Below are positions 53,681 to 64,000 of a stretch of 64,000 bases of DNA, piece by piece. The stretch lies in assembly GCA_944989445.1 (NCBI GenBank), contig CALYLW010001393.1:105001-169000 (forward strand), given 5' to 3'. Within the stretch, counting starts at the first letter, position 1. Every line of letters begins with the position of its first letter. Source of the stretch: Ampullaceana balthica (Eukaryota > Mollusca > Gastropoda > Lymnaeidae). The translations under genes were made by a program, and so were the position numbers. A model generated the notes under the pieces. It did no database searches, was not told the origin of the DNA, and worked only from the letters and a program-made list of their open reading frames with translations.

Positions 53681-55479
53681 AAGAAGACAAAATATGCGCC
53701 CTGGGCAAATCGGTGCAACATGATTAGTTCAAGATACCAGTTTATTTCAATTTAGATCGTAATAAATATTTTAATCAATATTTGTCAAGGTTCTGTAAAA
53801 TGAAATGGGGAATGAAATCTTAAAATATTTTATCCCCAGCCTCCTATAAGTTGTATTTTTTAAAACATTTTATACCAGAGACCTTTGCACTCGGATGAAG
53901 AAAATATTATTTACATAGCTTAGATTAGAACAAAATAAAAGATATTGGGGCTCCGGCTGAAAATCGGTGCAATATGTAAAGCTAAAAACACTTGTTAATA
54001 GCAAACTGTATAATAATGGATAAATTTGTCATTATTTGTCAAGATCAAGTATAATCAAATGGGGAATAAACTATTTGCGAAAAAAATGGTCATTAGCCAA
54101 TTATATTTAATATGGGCTTTTTTGTTTTTATTTACAAAGTTTAGTTAAGATCCATCAACTTTTTACCATAGCTAACACTTAAACTAATTTTTATATTTAT
54201 ATATGATTAAAATAACAAACATTTTGCCTCACCGCCCCCCCTCCCCCATGAGTGTTAGTTTTCAAATGCTTTTTACCAGGTTCCATGTTGCAAGTGGACG
54301 CAACAATCCTCCACAGCTTCATAGTGATCTGATGAATGGCATAGTAAGCCGTACTCAACAAACTTCCACAGCTTTATAGTGATCTGATGAATGGCATAGT
54401 AAGCCGTACTCAACAATCTTACACAGCTTCATATTGATCTGATGAATGGCATAGTAAGCCGTACTGAACAATCTTACACGGCTTCATAGTGATCTGATGA
54501 ATGGCATAGTAAGCCGTACTCAACAATCTTACACAGCTTCATAGTGATCTGATGAATGGCATAGTAAGCCGTACTCAACAATCTTACACAGCTTCATAGT
54601 GATCTGATGAATGGCATAGTAAGCCGTACTCAACAATATTCCACAGCTTCACATTTGATCTGATGAATGGCATAGTAAGCCGTACTCAACAATATTACAC
54701 AGCTTTATAGTGATCTGATGAATGGCATAAAAAGCCGTACTCAACAATCTTACACAGCTTCATAGTGATCTGATGAATGGCATAGTAAGCCATACAGTAC
54801 AAACATACATACTTATACATGGTCATTTTTCAAGTTGTTTGTATACACATTTTGAGTTAGATCCATCCATTTACTCAGTAGCCAAGGCATAAACTAATAT
54901 TTTATACATTGCTCATATTAGCACACACAAAAAGACATTAAGGTTACCGAGCCCATTCTTTGCAAGATTTTAAGTTTCAAACACATGTTCAATTTAATCA
55001 ATTTCAAAATGTATATTAAGATTGGTAGTTGTCTCAGTATATTTCGCTTAAGCTAATTTTTTATACAGCTAATATTAAAAGAGCGACATTTTGGGCCCTT
55101 GGCCCATCAGTGCACGATGTAAATTTTAAAAAAAAATGACCTGTTCATTTAATTTAGTTCATTATGGATATATTACTGAATATCGTTATAAAATTGCCCG
55201 TGGGAATACAATATTAAACTTTACTATAAAGACAATTGGGGCCCCACAGCCTCGAGAGAATGGACATTAGGAGTTCAGTTCACCACAGTAATTTAAAATA
55301 GTCTCTTAAGATTTTATATACTAAGATTGGTCAACATTCATTTATTTTCATAGTATCTTACGTTTAAACTAATGTTATATAACTAATATAAGGAAAAACA
55401 ATGCATTTAGCGGCCACCTGGCCTATTCTGTGTAAGATGTATATTTATATTTACTCATTTCACGTCGGTTTCATCCTGG

Positions 55480-55511
<32 letters not shown>

Positions 55512-56141
55512 GGGCAGTAGAAGTTCAGTGTCTTTAGTATTTTAATATGTTCTACCAAGTTTTTGTATACACAATTTAATTAAGATCCATTCATTTTCTT
55601 AGTAGCTAACGCATAAACTAATTTTTATATAGCTAAATTATTCAGAAAACAACATTAAGGACCACAGAGCCCATTCAGTGCAAGATATAAAATTCAAAAC
55701 AACAGTTTATTTTAATCATTTTCATAATGGATATATGTTTCTATATTTCTCAAGATCATTCACATTATTGAATTGAGAATAAAATCTAAAACTTTTATGA
55801 AATAAGGCATTTTGGCCCACAGCGCCGAAGAAATGAAAATTAAGTAATCATTGCCCTATAGTATTTTAATATTTGCTCCCAAGTTTTTTACATACAAATT
55901 TTGGTTACGATCCATCAATTTATCAAGTAGCTATCACTTAAACTAATTTGTATATAGGTTATATAAGAAAAAGTCAAATTATGGGCCACCGGCGCCCCAT
56001 GAGTATTAAAATTTGAAGAAAAAAATTGCCAGTTAACGTCCCGGGAGCGTACTCAAAAGTCTCCAAACATTTCATGGCGTTCAGATGAATAGTTTAGTCA
56101 GCTATGAATGACACGCCTACACACATACTTACAATGCTTTC
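53681..56141 (-). mobile_element. Helitron-like element with internal repeats
   Basis: The minus strand starts near 56141 with gtaagtatgtgtgtaggcgt, tagctgactaaac and gtacgctcccgggacg, matching the start of the plus-strand element at 57978. The body is a series of degenerate repeats of about 250-300 bp, each with ggatcttaaccaaa-type, ggggcccaa-type and ttccccat-type blocks in the same order. The 3' end is not found, being cut by the LINE and Helitron insertions on its left. A 55-bp minisatellite occupies 54300-54793. No Rep/helicase. Confidence 0.65.
54300..54793. repeat. 55-bp minisatellite, 9 copies
   Basis: Unit contains gatctgatgaatggcatagt, aagccgtact and acacagcttcatagt. Its sequence resembles part of the element's start (compare ggcgttcagatgaatagttt at 56076), so it probably arose by expansion of that segment. 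Despite a CTGATGA string it lacks the GAAA part of a hammerhead core. Confidence 0.92.
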
Positions 56142-57541
56142 ATTTTGAAATATATAGATAAGTGACGTGCAATCAATTTGTATTTTCAATGAACGCCGCA
56201 CTAAAAAGCACCGCTATCGACCTATTAAATATGAGGTTGTAATTTAGACAACTTAAGTAGCATGATTAGTGAGAAATCATATTTTTATTTTCTTAAACTT
56301 CAGTTAAATTGTTATCTCCAATTCCATGCGAACTATTATTACTTATTTGTATTTCTTACACTTTGGATTGCACTTCGCTTAATATTATGTAAAGAAACAT
56401 TTAATTTGAAGGAAAATAACATTTTTTTAAAAATCCTAGTTATTTCAAATTCACAAAACTATAAGTTTAATAAATCAACCGTCGAGTATTGCTTTGCCTA
56501 AAAGATATTAACTAATACTCCATATATGACTGGATATCAACACAATTCTGTATATCTAAGTGGAATGCCACTTTACTTCGATCTCTTTAATAAGGGATAA
56601 CATGTCAATGAAATGTTAGGATTCTCCTACCACAATTATAACAATGTTCGGTTATAACAATGTATTGTCACTTGTTCATTTATTCAATTTGGTAAATATA
56701 TATATATATACAATATATATCTATATATTTATATATTTTAATGTTTTAACAGTGATTTACGATGTGGGAACTACATGGGCGCTACAGCAATTCTGTTATT
56801 GCCACAAGTACAATTGGGGGCGAAGAATTACCTTAATGTCTGGTGAAAGCATAAAACAAGAAGAGAGGATTTATATTAAAACATGATTTTGTATTGTGGA
56901 TAGATATAAATACTTTCAGATTACAAGAACATGTTAATACCATTCATGGCCATAAAAAGAAAAGGATTTATCATATTATTTTTGAAAACTTAAAGAAAAT
57001 ATCAAACACCAACATTAACAAAACTCTTTTCAACCGCAACCACACAAGATGGCGAGGGCTTGCTTGCTTCTTACAATATTTTGTTAATGATTTCCAATGA
57101 GGGAAAACCTTATAATATTGTTGTAGAACTCATTATACTGGTTATAAGTAAAGTAATGTAAACTGTGCCACAAAAGCCAGCATCTAATATTATCTAGAAA
57201 ATTTAGGTGAGCAGTTATAAATGTAAATAAAAATTACTAAAATGGCTTAAACGTTTGAAGAGTCATTGTGTGACAATTTAAAGACATCTCACTTGGAAAG
57301 TCATTGTGTAACAATTTAAAGACATCTCACTTTTCTGTTTAACGTGGTGACTGAACTTTACCATGAAATGAAGCTTTACTTTTCGTATACGTGCGCTTCA
57401 CAAAAGAAAAACAAAATTGCCATGATCTATTATTTGTTAAAGATTTGAAAACTCAAAGTCATCACAATTTCATGCATTAAAAAAAAGAAATACATAATTT
57501 AACAGACACAACATAAGGTAAAAATGTAAAGTTTTTCATAT
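56142..57541 (+). repeat. Dispersed repeat R2, copy 3
   Basis: Starts taagtgacgtgcaatcaatt (compare 3500 and 51210). Double stem-loop at 56556-56612 (AAGTGG-AATG-CCACTT, then atctctttaataagggat). Then sequence like 4160-4400 and 6030-6230, continuous where copy 1 has the 4417-6029 element. It continues after the hAT element at 60468 into R4. Short open frames here have no recognised similarity. Confidence 0.75.
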
Positions 57542-57720
57542 GTCTAAACCAACGGTGGCCAAATTGCGGCTCGCGACCCGCATGCGGCTCTTCTGCGTTC
57601 ACATTGCGGCTTCCGAACAATTTATGAATTTTGAGCTTTGAAATAAACAATATAATAGCGCAAGCCACTGGAAGGAAGGATCCGAAGCGCAATGACGTCA
57701 TTTTTTGAGCTTATATTTAA

Positions 57721-57977
57721 GTATATATACTAGGCGTGCATCAGGAGAAGTGCAAAGTTCTACACGATTAAAAAAAAAGTATATGACGTCATAGTTTTAG
57801 CTTATATTTTAATTTTGGAAAAGAGAGCGATGTTAAAAGATAATTTTAGGATTTATAATTATAAAATAATTTGTGTACATTTCATTCAGGAAGTTTAATA
57901 TTTTATATTTCGTATTTATTTACTTGGGCTTTTTACCTAAAAAAAATTGGGCGCCTTAGGCGCCCTAAAACCACTAA
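57721..57977 (+). mobile_element. Helitron-like segment 1
   Basis: 3' end: hairpin GGGCGCC-TTA-GGCGCCC, spacer taaaacca, then CTAA followed by T. The body has gtatatgacgtcatagtttt and attttaattttggaaaag, as in 42690-43159 and 59337-59718. The 5' end is approximate. Confidence 0.7.
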
Positions 57978-59336
57978 TATATATATATAAAAATCAAAGT
58001 ATGTATGTATGTATGTCCTCTATAGCTGACTAAACCATTCATCCGATCGCCATGACACTTTAGGAGACTTTTAAGTACGCTCCTGGGATGGTAATAGGCA
58101 ACTTTTTTTGCAAAATTTAACACTCATGGGGCGCCGGGGGGCCCATAATAGGATTTTTTTTCTTATATGTGTTATATAAAAATTAGTTTAAGCATTAGCT
58201 ATTAGGTAACTTGATAGATCTTAACCAAACTTTGTATATAACAACTTGGTAGCCAATATTGAAGTACTATAGGGCACTAATTTCCTAAAGCCCATTTCTT
58301 CGGGGCTGGGGGCCCAAAATGTGTTTTTTCATAAACGTTTAAGATTTTATTCCCCATTCAATTATTAACTATCTTGAGAAATATAGATAAATATATCCAT
58401 TATGAAATTGATTGAAATAAACAGGTGTTTTGAACGTGACTTCTTGCACTAAATGGGCCCTGGGAGCCCTTAATGTAATTTTTTGCTTTTATGAGCTATA
58501 TAAAAATTAGTTTATGTGTTATCTACTGAATAAATGAATGGATCTTAACCAAACCTTGTATTTAAAAACTTGGTAGCCCATATTAAAAAAAAGGGCACTG
58601 CACTTTTTATGTCCCATTGTTCAGGGCCGGGGGCCCCAAATGTATTTTTTTTCTTATATGTTTGAGATATTATGTGTCATTCTATTTTTAACGATCTTGA
58701 GAAATATATCTATGATGAAACTGAATTAAAATGAACGGCATTTTAAAATGGACATCATACATCGAATGGGCCAGGGGCCCTAAAAAAATTGTTTGTGTTT
58801 TTTTTTGGTATACTCTAAGATATTATTTTCCACTCAGTTTTTAACGACCTTGAGAAACATATCCAAGATCAAAATGAATTTAAATGAACAGGTTTTCAAA
58901 ATATACATCTTAAACCGAATGGGCCCAGGGGCCCTTTAATGTATTTTCCCCTTATATTAGCTATATAAAATTAGTTTAAGTGTTAGATAATGAGAATATA
59001 ACTGTTTTTTTTTCACCAAACTCGGTATATAAAAACTTAAGAGCCTATATTAAATTACTATAAGGCACTGAGCTCCTAATGTCCATTTCCTCGGGGCTGG
59101 GGGCCCTTATTGTGTTTTTTTACTAAACTTTTAATATTGTATTCCCCATTCAATTTTACACGATATTGAGAAATATAGATACATAGATATATTTGCTATG
59201 AAATTGATTGAAATGAACAAATTTTCGAACTTCACATGTTAAACTGATAGGCCGGGTGACCCTTAATGTAATTCCTTTTTTATCTATATGTATTCCTTTT
59301 TACTGAGATCGTTGCAACGCACGCTGGGTTTGCTAG
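57978..59336 (+). mobile_element. Helitron-like segment 2, internal repeats
   Basis: Starts tatatatataaaaatcaaag and gtatgtatgtatgtcctcta immediately after CTAA of segment 1. The body holds about five degenerate units of about 250-330 bp (ggggcccaaaatgt, ttccccattcaattatta, gaaatatagataaatatatc, aatgggcccaggggccct). Ends tgcaacgcacgctgggtttg then CTAG followed by T. The inverse of the 53681-56141 element. No Rep/helicase. Confidence 0.7.
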
Positions 59337-59718
59337 TCTAAATATATAATTCTCTTCGTGGTCGGACCCTGCAAGGCAACAAGAACCTGCATGTGCAACA
59401 TATACTAATTTTAGGGAGCGCACCAAATGACTGCACCAATGCTTCAAAAGGTGTGCAAATTAAATATGCGCTGTAAAAAAAATTAAATGACGTCATTGTT
59501 TTCGCGGATATTTTAATTTTGGAAAAGGGAACCCCTATTATAAAATACTTTGTGTGCATTTCAGAAAATTTCAAATTTCGTATTGATTAAACAAGGACAA
59601 GTTAGTTGTGCTTTTAAAAAAGGTTGGCGCCATAGGCGCCCTAAAATAGTGCATTAAAGGGGTAAAAGAACTCTCCATGAGCAAGTCTGCGCCGTATGCT
59701 ACGCCGCGGGGCGTCTAG
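59337..59718 (+). mobile_element. Helitron-like segment 3
   Basis: Starts TCTAAATATATAATTCTC directly after CTAG of segment 2. Ends with hairpin ACGCC-GCGG-GGCGT then CTAG and T (59719). An internal GGCGCC-ATA-GGCGCC hairpin marks an older 3' end like that of segment 1. Non-coding. Confidence 0.75.
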
Positions 59719-60467
59719 TGTATAATATTTTAATGAAAGGTTGTTTTTTAATGATCGAAACAGTGCGTTGAAAAATATTTGTCTTGATTTAAATTTTCAA
59801 CGTTGAAGGAAGAGATTTGTTTCTGGTTGTTTAGTGATGTAAACTATTAAATTTGTGGTTCCTATTTTGGTCAAAATCGCATTTGTTCCTACTAAAATTT
59901 GTGACTTATAATTTAAAATTTTGCATGAAATATGACAACAAGTTGCAAGAAACGAAAATAAAGAATTCTTCAAGGATGAGAACATGACTTTGCATTTATC
60001 GATAAAGAAGATAAGCCAATTTTCATTCTTTTGCGGAATGCTACAAGCTAAATTACAAAGTCAGCAATTTGATGCGACTCCACCAAAAATTTATGACATT
60101 AAAAAAAATCAAAGAATCAAGAAGTTACTAGTAACAAGAAAGACAGTTGGTAGTTCAAAGGCTACTCAGAAGAATCATAACCCTTAATGTGCACTATAAT
60201 TATGAGTTTAAATGCCTTTTACATTTTTAAATATTTGTTAATTTTGTAAATGAAATTACTTCAACACACGGTTAGGGTAATAACAAGCAACATTTTTATT
60301 AAATTCGAATAAACAAAAATTGTTATAAAAATAAATAAATCACTAAAGTAATGTTTAATTGTGAATTGGGTCGTGAACATTAATGCTTCAATTCGGCTCT
60401 CAACACTTTCTTAAAATTATCAAAATGGCTCTCAGATACTACAAGTCTGGATACCCCTGGTCTAAAC

Positions 60468-61195
60468 CAAAATTAACTCGTAATATCTAAACAAGTAATA
60501 AAAACTCGAATGAGTATTTAAACTTTTTTTTTCAAGGGAAATCATTCTAGATTACATTAAAAGTCGATTCAAATAAGTATTTCTGCAACCAAACACAACA
60601 TGACGTCATATTCCCTCGCCATACATCACACCAAGAATGTGTCAATATGTTCGTTCGTCCGTCGATACGACGAGGACCACTCTAGTCCTCCGAGGGTTGT
60701 CTGTGCGTCCGCAGATGGATGTTTAGGCCGATCCTTGCACGAAAGGTTCGGGAACAGAAGGGACAAGGGACGAGTGTGACATTTCCTGGAGGGTTGACAG
60801 CATGGGCCTTTCGGGCTCGCCTCTTCTTTTCTGCGGCGGTGATCCGGTTTGCCTCGCATGACCCGGCACCTTCGTGGATGGAAGAGCGCCAGGTGGATCG
60901 GTCCATTGCAGCTCGTTACCACGTGTCTGGATTGATGGCAAACGTTTTCATTGAGGCTTTTTTGTGTCTTTGAAGCGTTTCTTTTGCCCACCGTGGGACC
61001 GCTGGCCATAATGGAGCTCACCATAGAAGATTCTCTTTCTGTCAATATAATACTCACCACGCAACAATCTAACATAAAGCATTCACAAAGCGTGGAAACC
61101 CCATTAACTATCATTCTAGATTACATTAAAATTCACTTCAAAACAATGATTTTTAAACTAAACAAAATATTGCTATTATTCCTCGTGTGCTAAAC
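60468..61195 (+). repeat. Repeat R4, split by a LINE
   Basis: aacaagtaataaaaactcga atgag, caagggaaatcattctaga, then, after the LINE, gcattcacaaag and attaactatcattctagat. This matches 37160-37400 and is one of the empty sites for the Helitron at 7123. Confidence 0.75.
60649..61039 (-). mobile_element. 391-bp LINE insertion, 9-bp duplication
   Basis: Flanked by TGTCAATAT (60640-60648 and 61040-61048); the empty site catgtcaatataatg lies near 37284. The minus strand encodes MDRSTWRSSIHEGAGSCEAN, RITAAEKKRRARKAHAVNPP and the terminal CPFCSRTFRARIGLNIHLRT finger with a stop at 60682-60684. Same family as 45052-46390. Severe 5' truncation. 3' tail is cgacgaacgaac-like, not poly(A). Confidence 0.92.
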
Positions 61196-61634
61196 ACGAT
61201 TGTGTTTACATCAGAGTAAGTAACGCTGATGATTTCATTTGATAAAATGCATGATCGCATTTCTTTAATTGTGGCGTAAATAAAATACACAAAAGCTAGA
61301 GATCAAACATAACAAGACACGAACATTATAATGCGTAAGTTATCTTTTTTATAACAAAAACACAATATTTAAGGATACTTAAAAAAATTAATTAGGTAAT
61401 AATAATAAAATTATTTTTAAACAAAAACTATCTTTGTTTATACAATACGAGCAACAAAGCCCGCCCAAGGATGTTCCGCCACCATTCGGTAGTATGTTGT
61501 TGTAACTTCCCCCCCCCCAACAACCGTCTCGACCGGCATACATGTGCATCACGTCAAAAATACTATTCATTATAGTTAAAATAAATAACTCGTAAAAACA
61601 GAGTTTTTGACTATAAATCCCAACGTGCAGGCCA
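61196..61634. other. Spacer with 467-bp family fragment
   Basis: 61588-61620 (cgtaaaaacagagtttttga ctataaatccc) is the reverse complement of a unit end of the 467-bp family, abutting R1 copy B. A C/G homopolymer lies near 61510. No gene. Confidence 0.6.
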
Positions 61635-62258
61635 GGCAGTATAAAGGTAAATGACCAATTCTCTACACACGCAAGAATCTATTGTCATGGAATACCAAGT
61701 CCACGCGCTTGACATCTGACCTCGTGACATCTGATCTTGTGTGTATTCTTGATAGCTCTTTGTATCGGCCGAAATCTTCATCTGAAGCATACCTCTCGTG
61801 TGTGGAAGGGGGGGGGGTAGATTAAAACAAAGATTGAGAGACGTCATTTCTCTCAACACAATTTGACACCAGCAGTGTACATTGTTGAGCTGTCTGTTAC
61901 AATGTTATAGTCATACCTATTCAAAATCTCTCCAATGTCTAATATAAGATATATTTGTATCGCCTCAATCAACCCTGAATGACTTTGTCCATGTGTAAAA
62001 GATACCACTGTGTGTATATTTATCATAAATGGGGAGATTGACTCCATGTTTTTTCATTGGTCATTCGTAAGTGAGATTATATTGAACTATTTCCAAGAAT
62101 AATTATCTAATTATATGCTTCACTAACAATTATCTCTCCATATGCCATCTAAAGTGTTTCTTTACTTAATGTTTTACTTACTGAATCAAATGAAAGTTTA
62201 AAAGTAAAACAACAATTTTATGAATAAATCCTTACATGACCAGATGGTCAGTACAAAT

Positions 62259-62887
62259 AAATAATAATAATAAATTGATATTTAATATACGCTGTATCGC
62301 AGCAAGGAACCTGGGCTCACAGCGCTTTACATGGAGATAAGAATATTCATATAATAATTAAATAATCATCAATATACATAATTCCCGTTATGTATTAAGA
62401 ATTAACACAATTAATGTATGGATGTAACTAGTTGGCGCTGCGAAATTTGTAATGCTATTAAGTGGCGCTGCGATCAACATAATAAAATTACAGCACCAAA
62501 AATAACACTTTTCGAACGTTCCGCATAAAATTGTTCAATATGATAATAAATGAATCAAATGAAAATAAATAAAAGTTCTGTATTACATTGATTATTTTTC
62601 TGATGTGTATTTTTTTCAAACTTAATAGATTTCAGCTGAAATGTATTCATTTTGAAAACTTTCATCATTTTTGACGGGCTAAACTAGTTCATATCATAAT
62701 AACAACATAAATGACAGTACGTTACACATATGCTACGTTAATCATTAAAAGAAATGTTGTTTCTTTAATTTTGCAAATACATTTTGAAAAGATGCGTGCT
62801 AAGTGCAGTCTTGAAGGACTAGGTAGTTGGAATACGGATGTGTAATGGTAGAGAATTCCATTGTTTGGCTGCACAAAAAGAGAATGA
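62259..62887 (-). mobile_element. L2/CR1-like LINE insertion, 10-bp duplication
   Basis: Flanked by cagtacaaat (62249-62258 and 62888-62897). On the plus strand it starts with the aataataataataaattg tail and gagcccaggttcc-type UTR (62310-62330) and ends with the C-terminal coding end (minus strand SFSFCAAKQWNSLPLH, FKTALSTHLFKMYLQN). Same family as 600-1235. A Helitron at 62366-62687 splits it. Confidence 0.92.
62366..62687 (+). mobile_element. 322-bp Helitron nested in the LINE
   Basis: Starts TCATCAATATACATAATTCC after A, and ends tcatttttgacgggctaaa then CTAG before T (62688). Removal rejoins LINE UTR sequence (compare the reverse complement of 1105-1135, attaacattcatatcac). Body homologous to 19627-19938, including agtggcgctgcgat and ttttcgaacgttccgc. 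Confidence 0.88.
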
Positions 62888-63055
62888 CAGTACAAATGTT
62901 CCCAGTTAGATATCTTATAGACGACGCGCGTCAGTTTAGAATACCACAAAGCAAATTTTATTTCAAACTTATAGTATCTTCCATCACAATCTGTGATATA
63001 GTTTCCTGCTCTTATTGAGATTCGTTTCTCATAAGTCAAAATGTTAGAGTGGTGC

Positions 63056-63287
63056 GGCATGGTTTTAACACATCAATGAGAACAACACATTCGTCCCATG
63101 GTTTTAAAACATCGGTGAGAACAACACATTCATCCCATGGTTTTAATACATCAATGAGAACAACACATTCATCCCATGGTTTTAAAACATCAGTAAGAAC
63201 AACACATTCATCCCATGGTTTTAACACATCAATGAGAACAACACATTCATCCCATGGTTTTAAAACATCAGTGAGAACAACACATTA
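63056..63287. repeat. 39-bp minisatellite, unsplit copy
   Basis: About six units, alternating two subtypes (acacatcaatgaga and aaacatcagtgaga), which suggests a 78-bp higher-order repeat. Same flanks as the split array in R1 copy A. Confidence 0.93.
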
Positions 63288-63744
63288 AAACAATATGGTG
63301 TGAGCTTTCAACATTTTTAAACAAGTTTATTCTCAAATTTAACTTATTGCTAGTGCATCTCATCGCGTCCGATGTTCCCTTAGTTCTTATAAACCTTTTA
63401 CGAGTATTTTCTTTTTAAATTTCTGGACATAGCAGTTTGTTTATTGTGTTTTTTTAATGTTATAAACTGAAATTATATTTTTTATCTTCCATTTCGGAGG
63501 CGTTTAGCCGACACGTGCGTTGTAGCATAGCGTTCTTTCAAGCTGACGTATAACCATTTTATATAACATATTAAGTATCAACTCTTGCAGACAACAAAGC
63601 AAGTTTATTATTATCTAATATACATCAACAATAAGTTAGTGATTTTTAAAAATTATTGCATAAACCTGTGGAATGAGTTTGTTGAAATTGGACTTAGGCT
63701 TTATCTGTGGTAGGATTCTCCGAACTATTCATTGACAATTGTGG

Positions 63745-64000
63745 CGGAGTCGTTGTCTAGGAGTTGAGGTCCCCCCTTGGCCACAGATATTTACCACGTA
63801 GACGGGTAAAAGACTTAGCAACGCTGGGTTGTTTTCTTCAACATAAGTTTAATGACATCCAGAAGCTTTGAACATATTTATGGTACAGTACAATTGGCAG
63901 TTTACAGTTGATGGTCATACCATCTAGAGTCCTCGGCCCAGTTCGACCGGATTGGACCACGTTCACAAAACTCCACACTCTATCGTACGTCTTTCACCTG
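63745..64000 (+). mobile_element. Possible LTR start, cut by window end
   Basis: Beginning TGTGGCGGAGTCGTTGTC at the point where R1 copy B departs from copy A. The sequence is less A+T-rich and non-repetitive here. A TG start and an abrupt junction fit an LTR, but the CA end, duplication and internal part lie outside the window. It could equally be another repeat. Confidence 0.3.

Larger units (their letters stand above)
57550..60459. mobile_element. hAT remnant, 2910 bp, with nested Helitrons
   Basis: Left end CAACGGTGGCCAAATTGCGG; right end includes ggctctcagatactacaagt and tggatacccctg. Perfect 8-bp duplication GTCTAAAC (57542-57549 and 60460-60467). The ends match a widespread Charlie-like hAT type. 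The interior is largely replaced by three Helitron-like segments (57721-59718). 59984-60187 is an open frame without recognised similarity, possibly transposase debris. Confidence 0.85.
61635..63739 (+). repeat. Dispersed repeat R1, copy B
   Basis: Same landmarks as copy A. Interrupted only by a LINE at 62259-62887, which itself holds a Helitron. It provides empty sites for the four insertions in copy A. It ends cattgacaatt, where copy A goes on into the double stem-loop. Confidence 0.82.

Noticed and set aside
54300..54793. Possible hammerhead ribozymes (CTGATGA in each 55-bp unit)
   Set aside because: The GAAA box and cleavage-site helix arrangement are absent in the unit.
56644..57100. 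Small open frames (68-80 codons) in R2 copy 3
   Set aside because: They are not conserved as frames in R2 copy 1 (4040-4400), where the aligned sequence has stops and indels.

Overview
This is a gene-poor, strongly A+T-rich eukaryotic window. I find no convincing host protein-coding gene, rRNA or functional tRNA. It is almost entirely transposon-derived: non-LTR retrotransposon (LINE) fragments of at least five types, hAT and pogo-like DNA transposons, short Helitrons, a tRNA-derived SINE head, MITE-like elements, and many minisatellites, several sitting inside mobile elements. The TE mix and LINE types suggest an invertebrate, plausibly a lophotrochozoan such as a gastropod mollusc. That is an inference, not proven here.

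Layout. 0-10.6 kb: an L2/CR1-like LINE tail (600-1235); a 27-bp minisatellite at the head of dispersed repeat R2 (1780-4400); a 1.6-kb terminal-inverted-repeat element carrying two further tandem arrays (4417-6029); a Helitron (7123-7400); two elements with CAGTGCTGC ends; a 34-bp minisatellite. 10.6-18.95 kb: repeat R1, split by four insertions (hAT MITE, two hAT transposons, one pogo-like transposon), each with a target duplication. A second R1 copy at 61.6-63.7 kb lacks all four, so it serves as the empty site. 19.3-25.9 kb: repeat R3 with a precisely bounded Helitron, a 7-unit tandem array of about 467 bp, a 48-49-bp minisatellite and a decayed Tx1/L1-like LINE. 27.5-33.2 kb: a 298-bp LINE insertion, then the longest open frame of the window (980 codons, Tx1/L1-like endonuclease/reverse transcriptase). 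34-37 kb: two copies of a LINE-carrying element in inverted orientation. 38-47 kb: LINE fragments, R3 copies, a Helitron, a hAT element, minisatellites and a SINE. 48-52.4 kb: a second array of the 467-bp family, R2 copy 2 and a lone diverged unit. 52.5-61 kb: Helitrons, one hAT remnant containing three Helitron-like segments head to tail, and two small LINE insertions with target duplications. The window ends at a possible LTR start (63745).

There is no pathway. What connects the parts is nesting: repeat families R1-R4 are the substrate, and hAT, pogo, Helitron and LINE copies landed in them. Paired filled and empty sites within the window allow many insertion boundaries to be placed to the base. 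Two things remain unexplained: a dispersed double stem-loop module with compensatory changes (about ten copies), and the 467-bp unit, which holds a conserved long hairpin and inverted end motifs.
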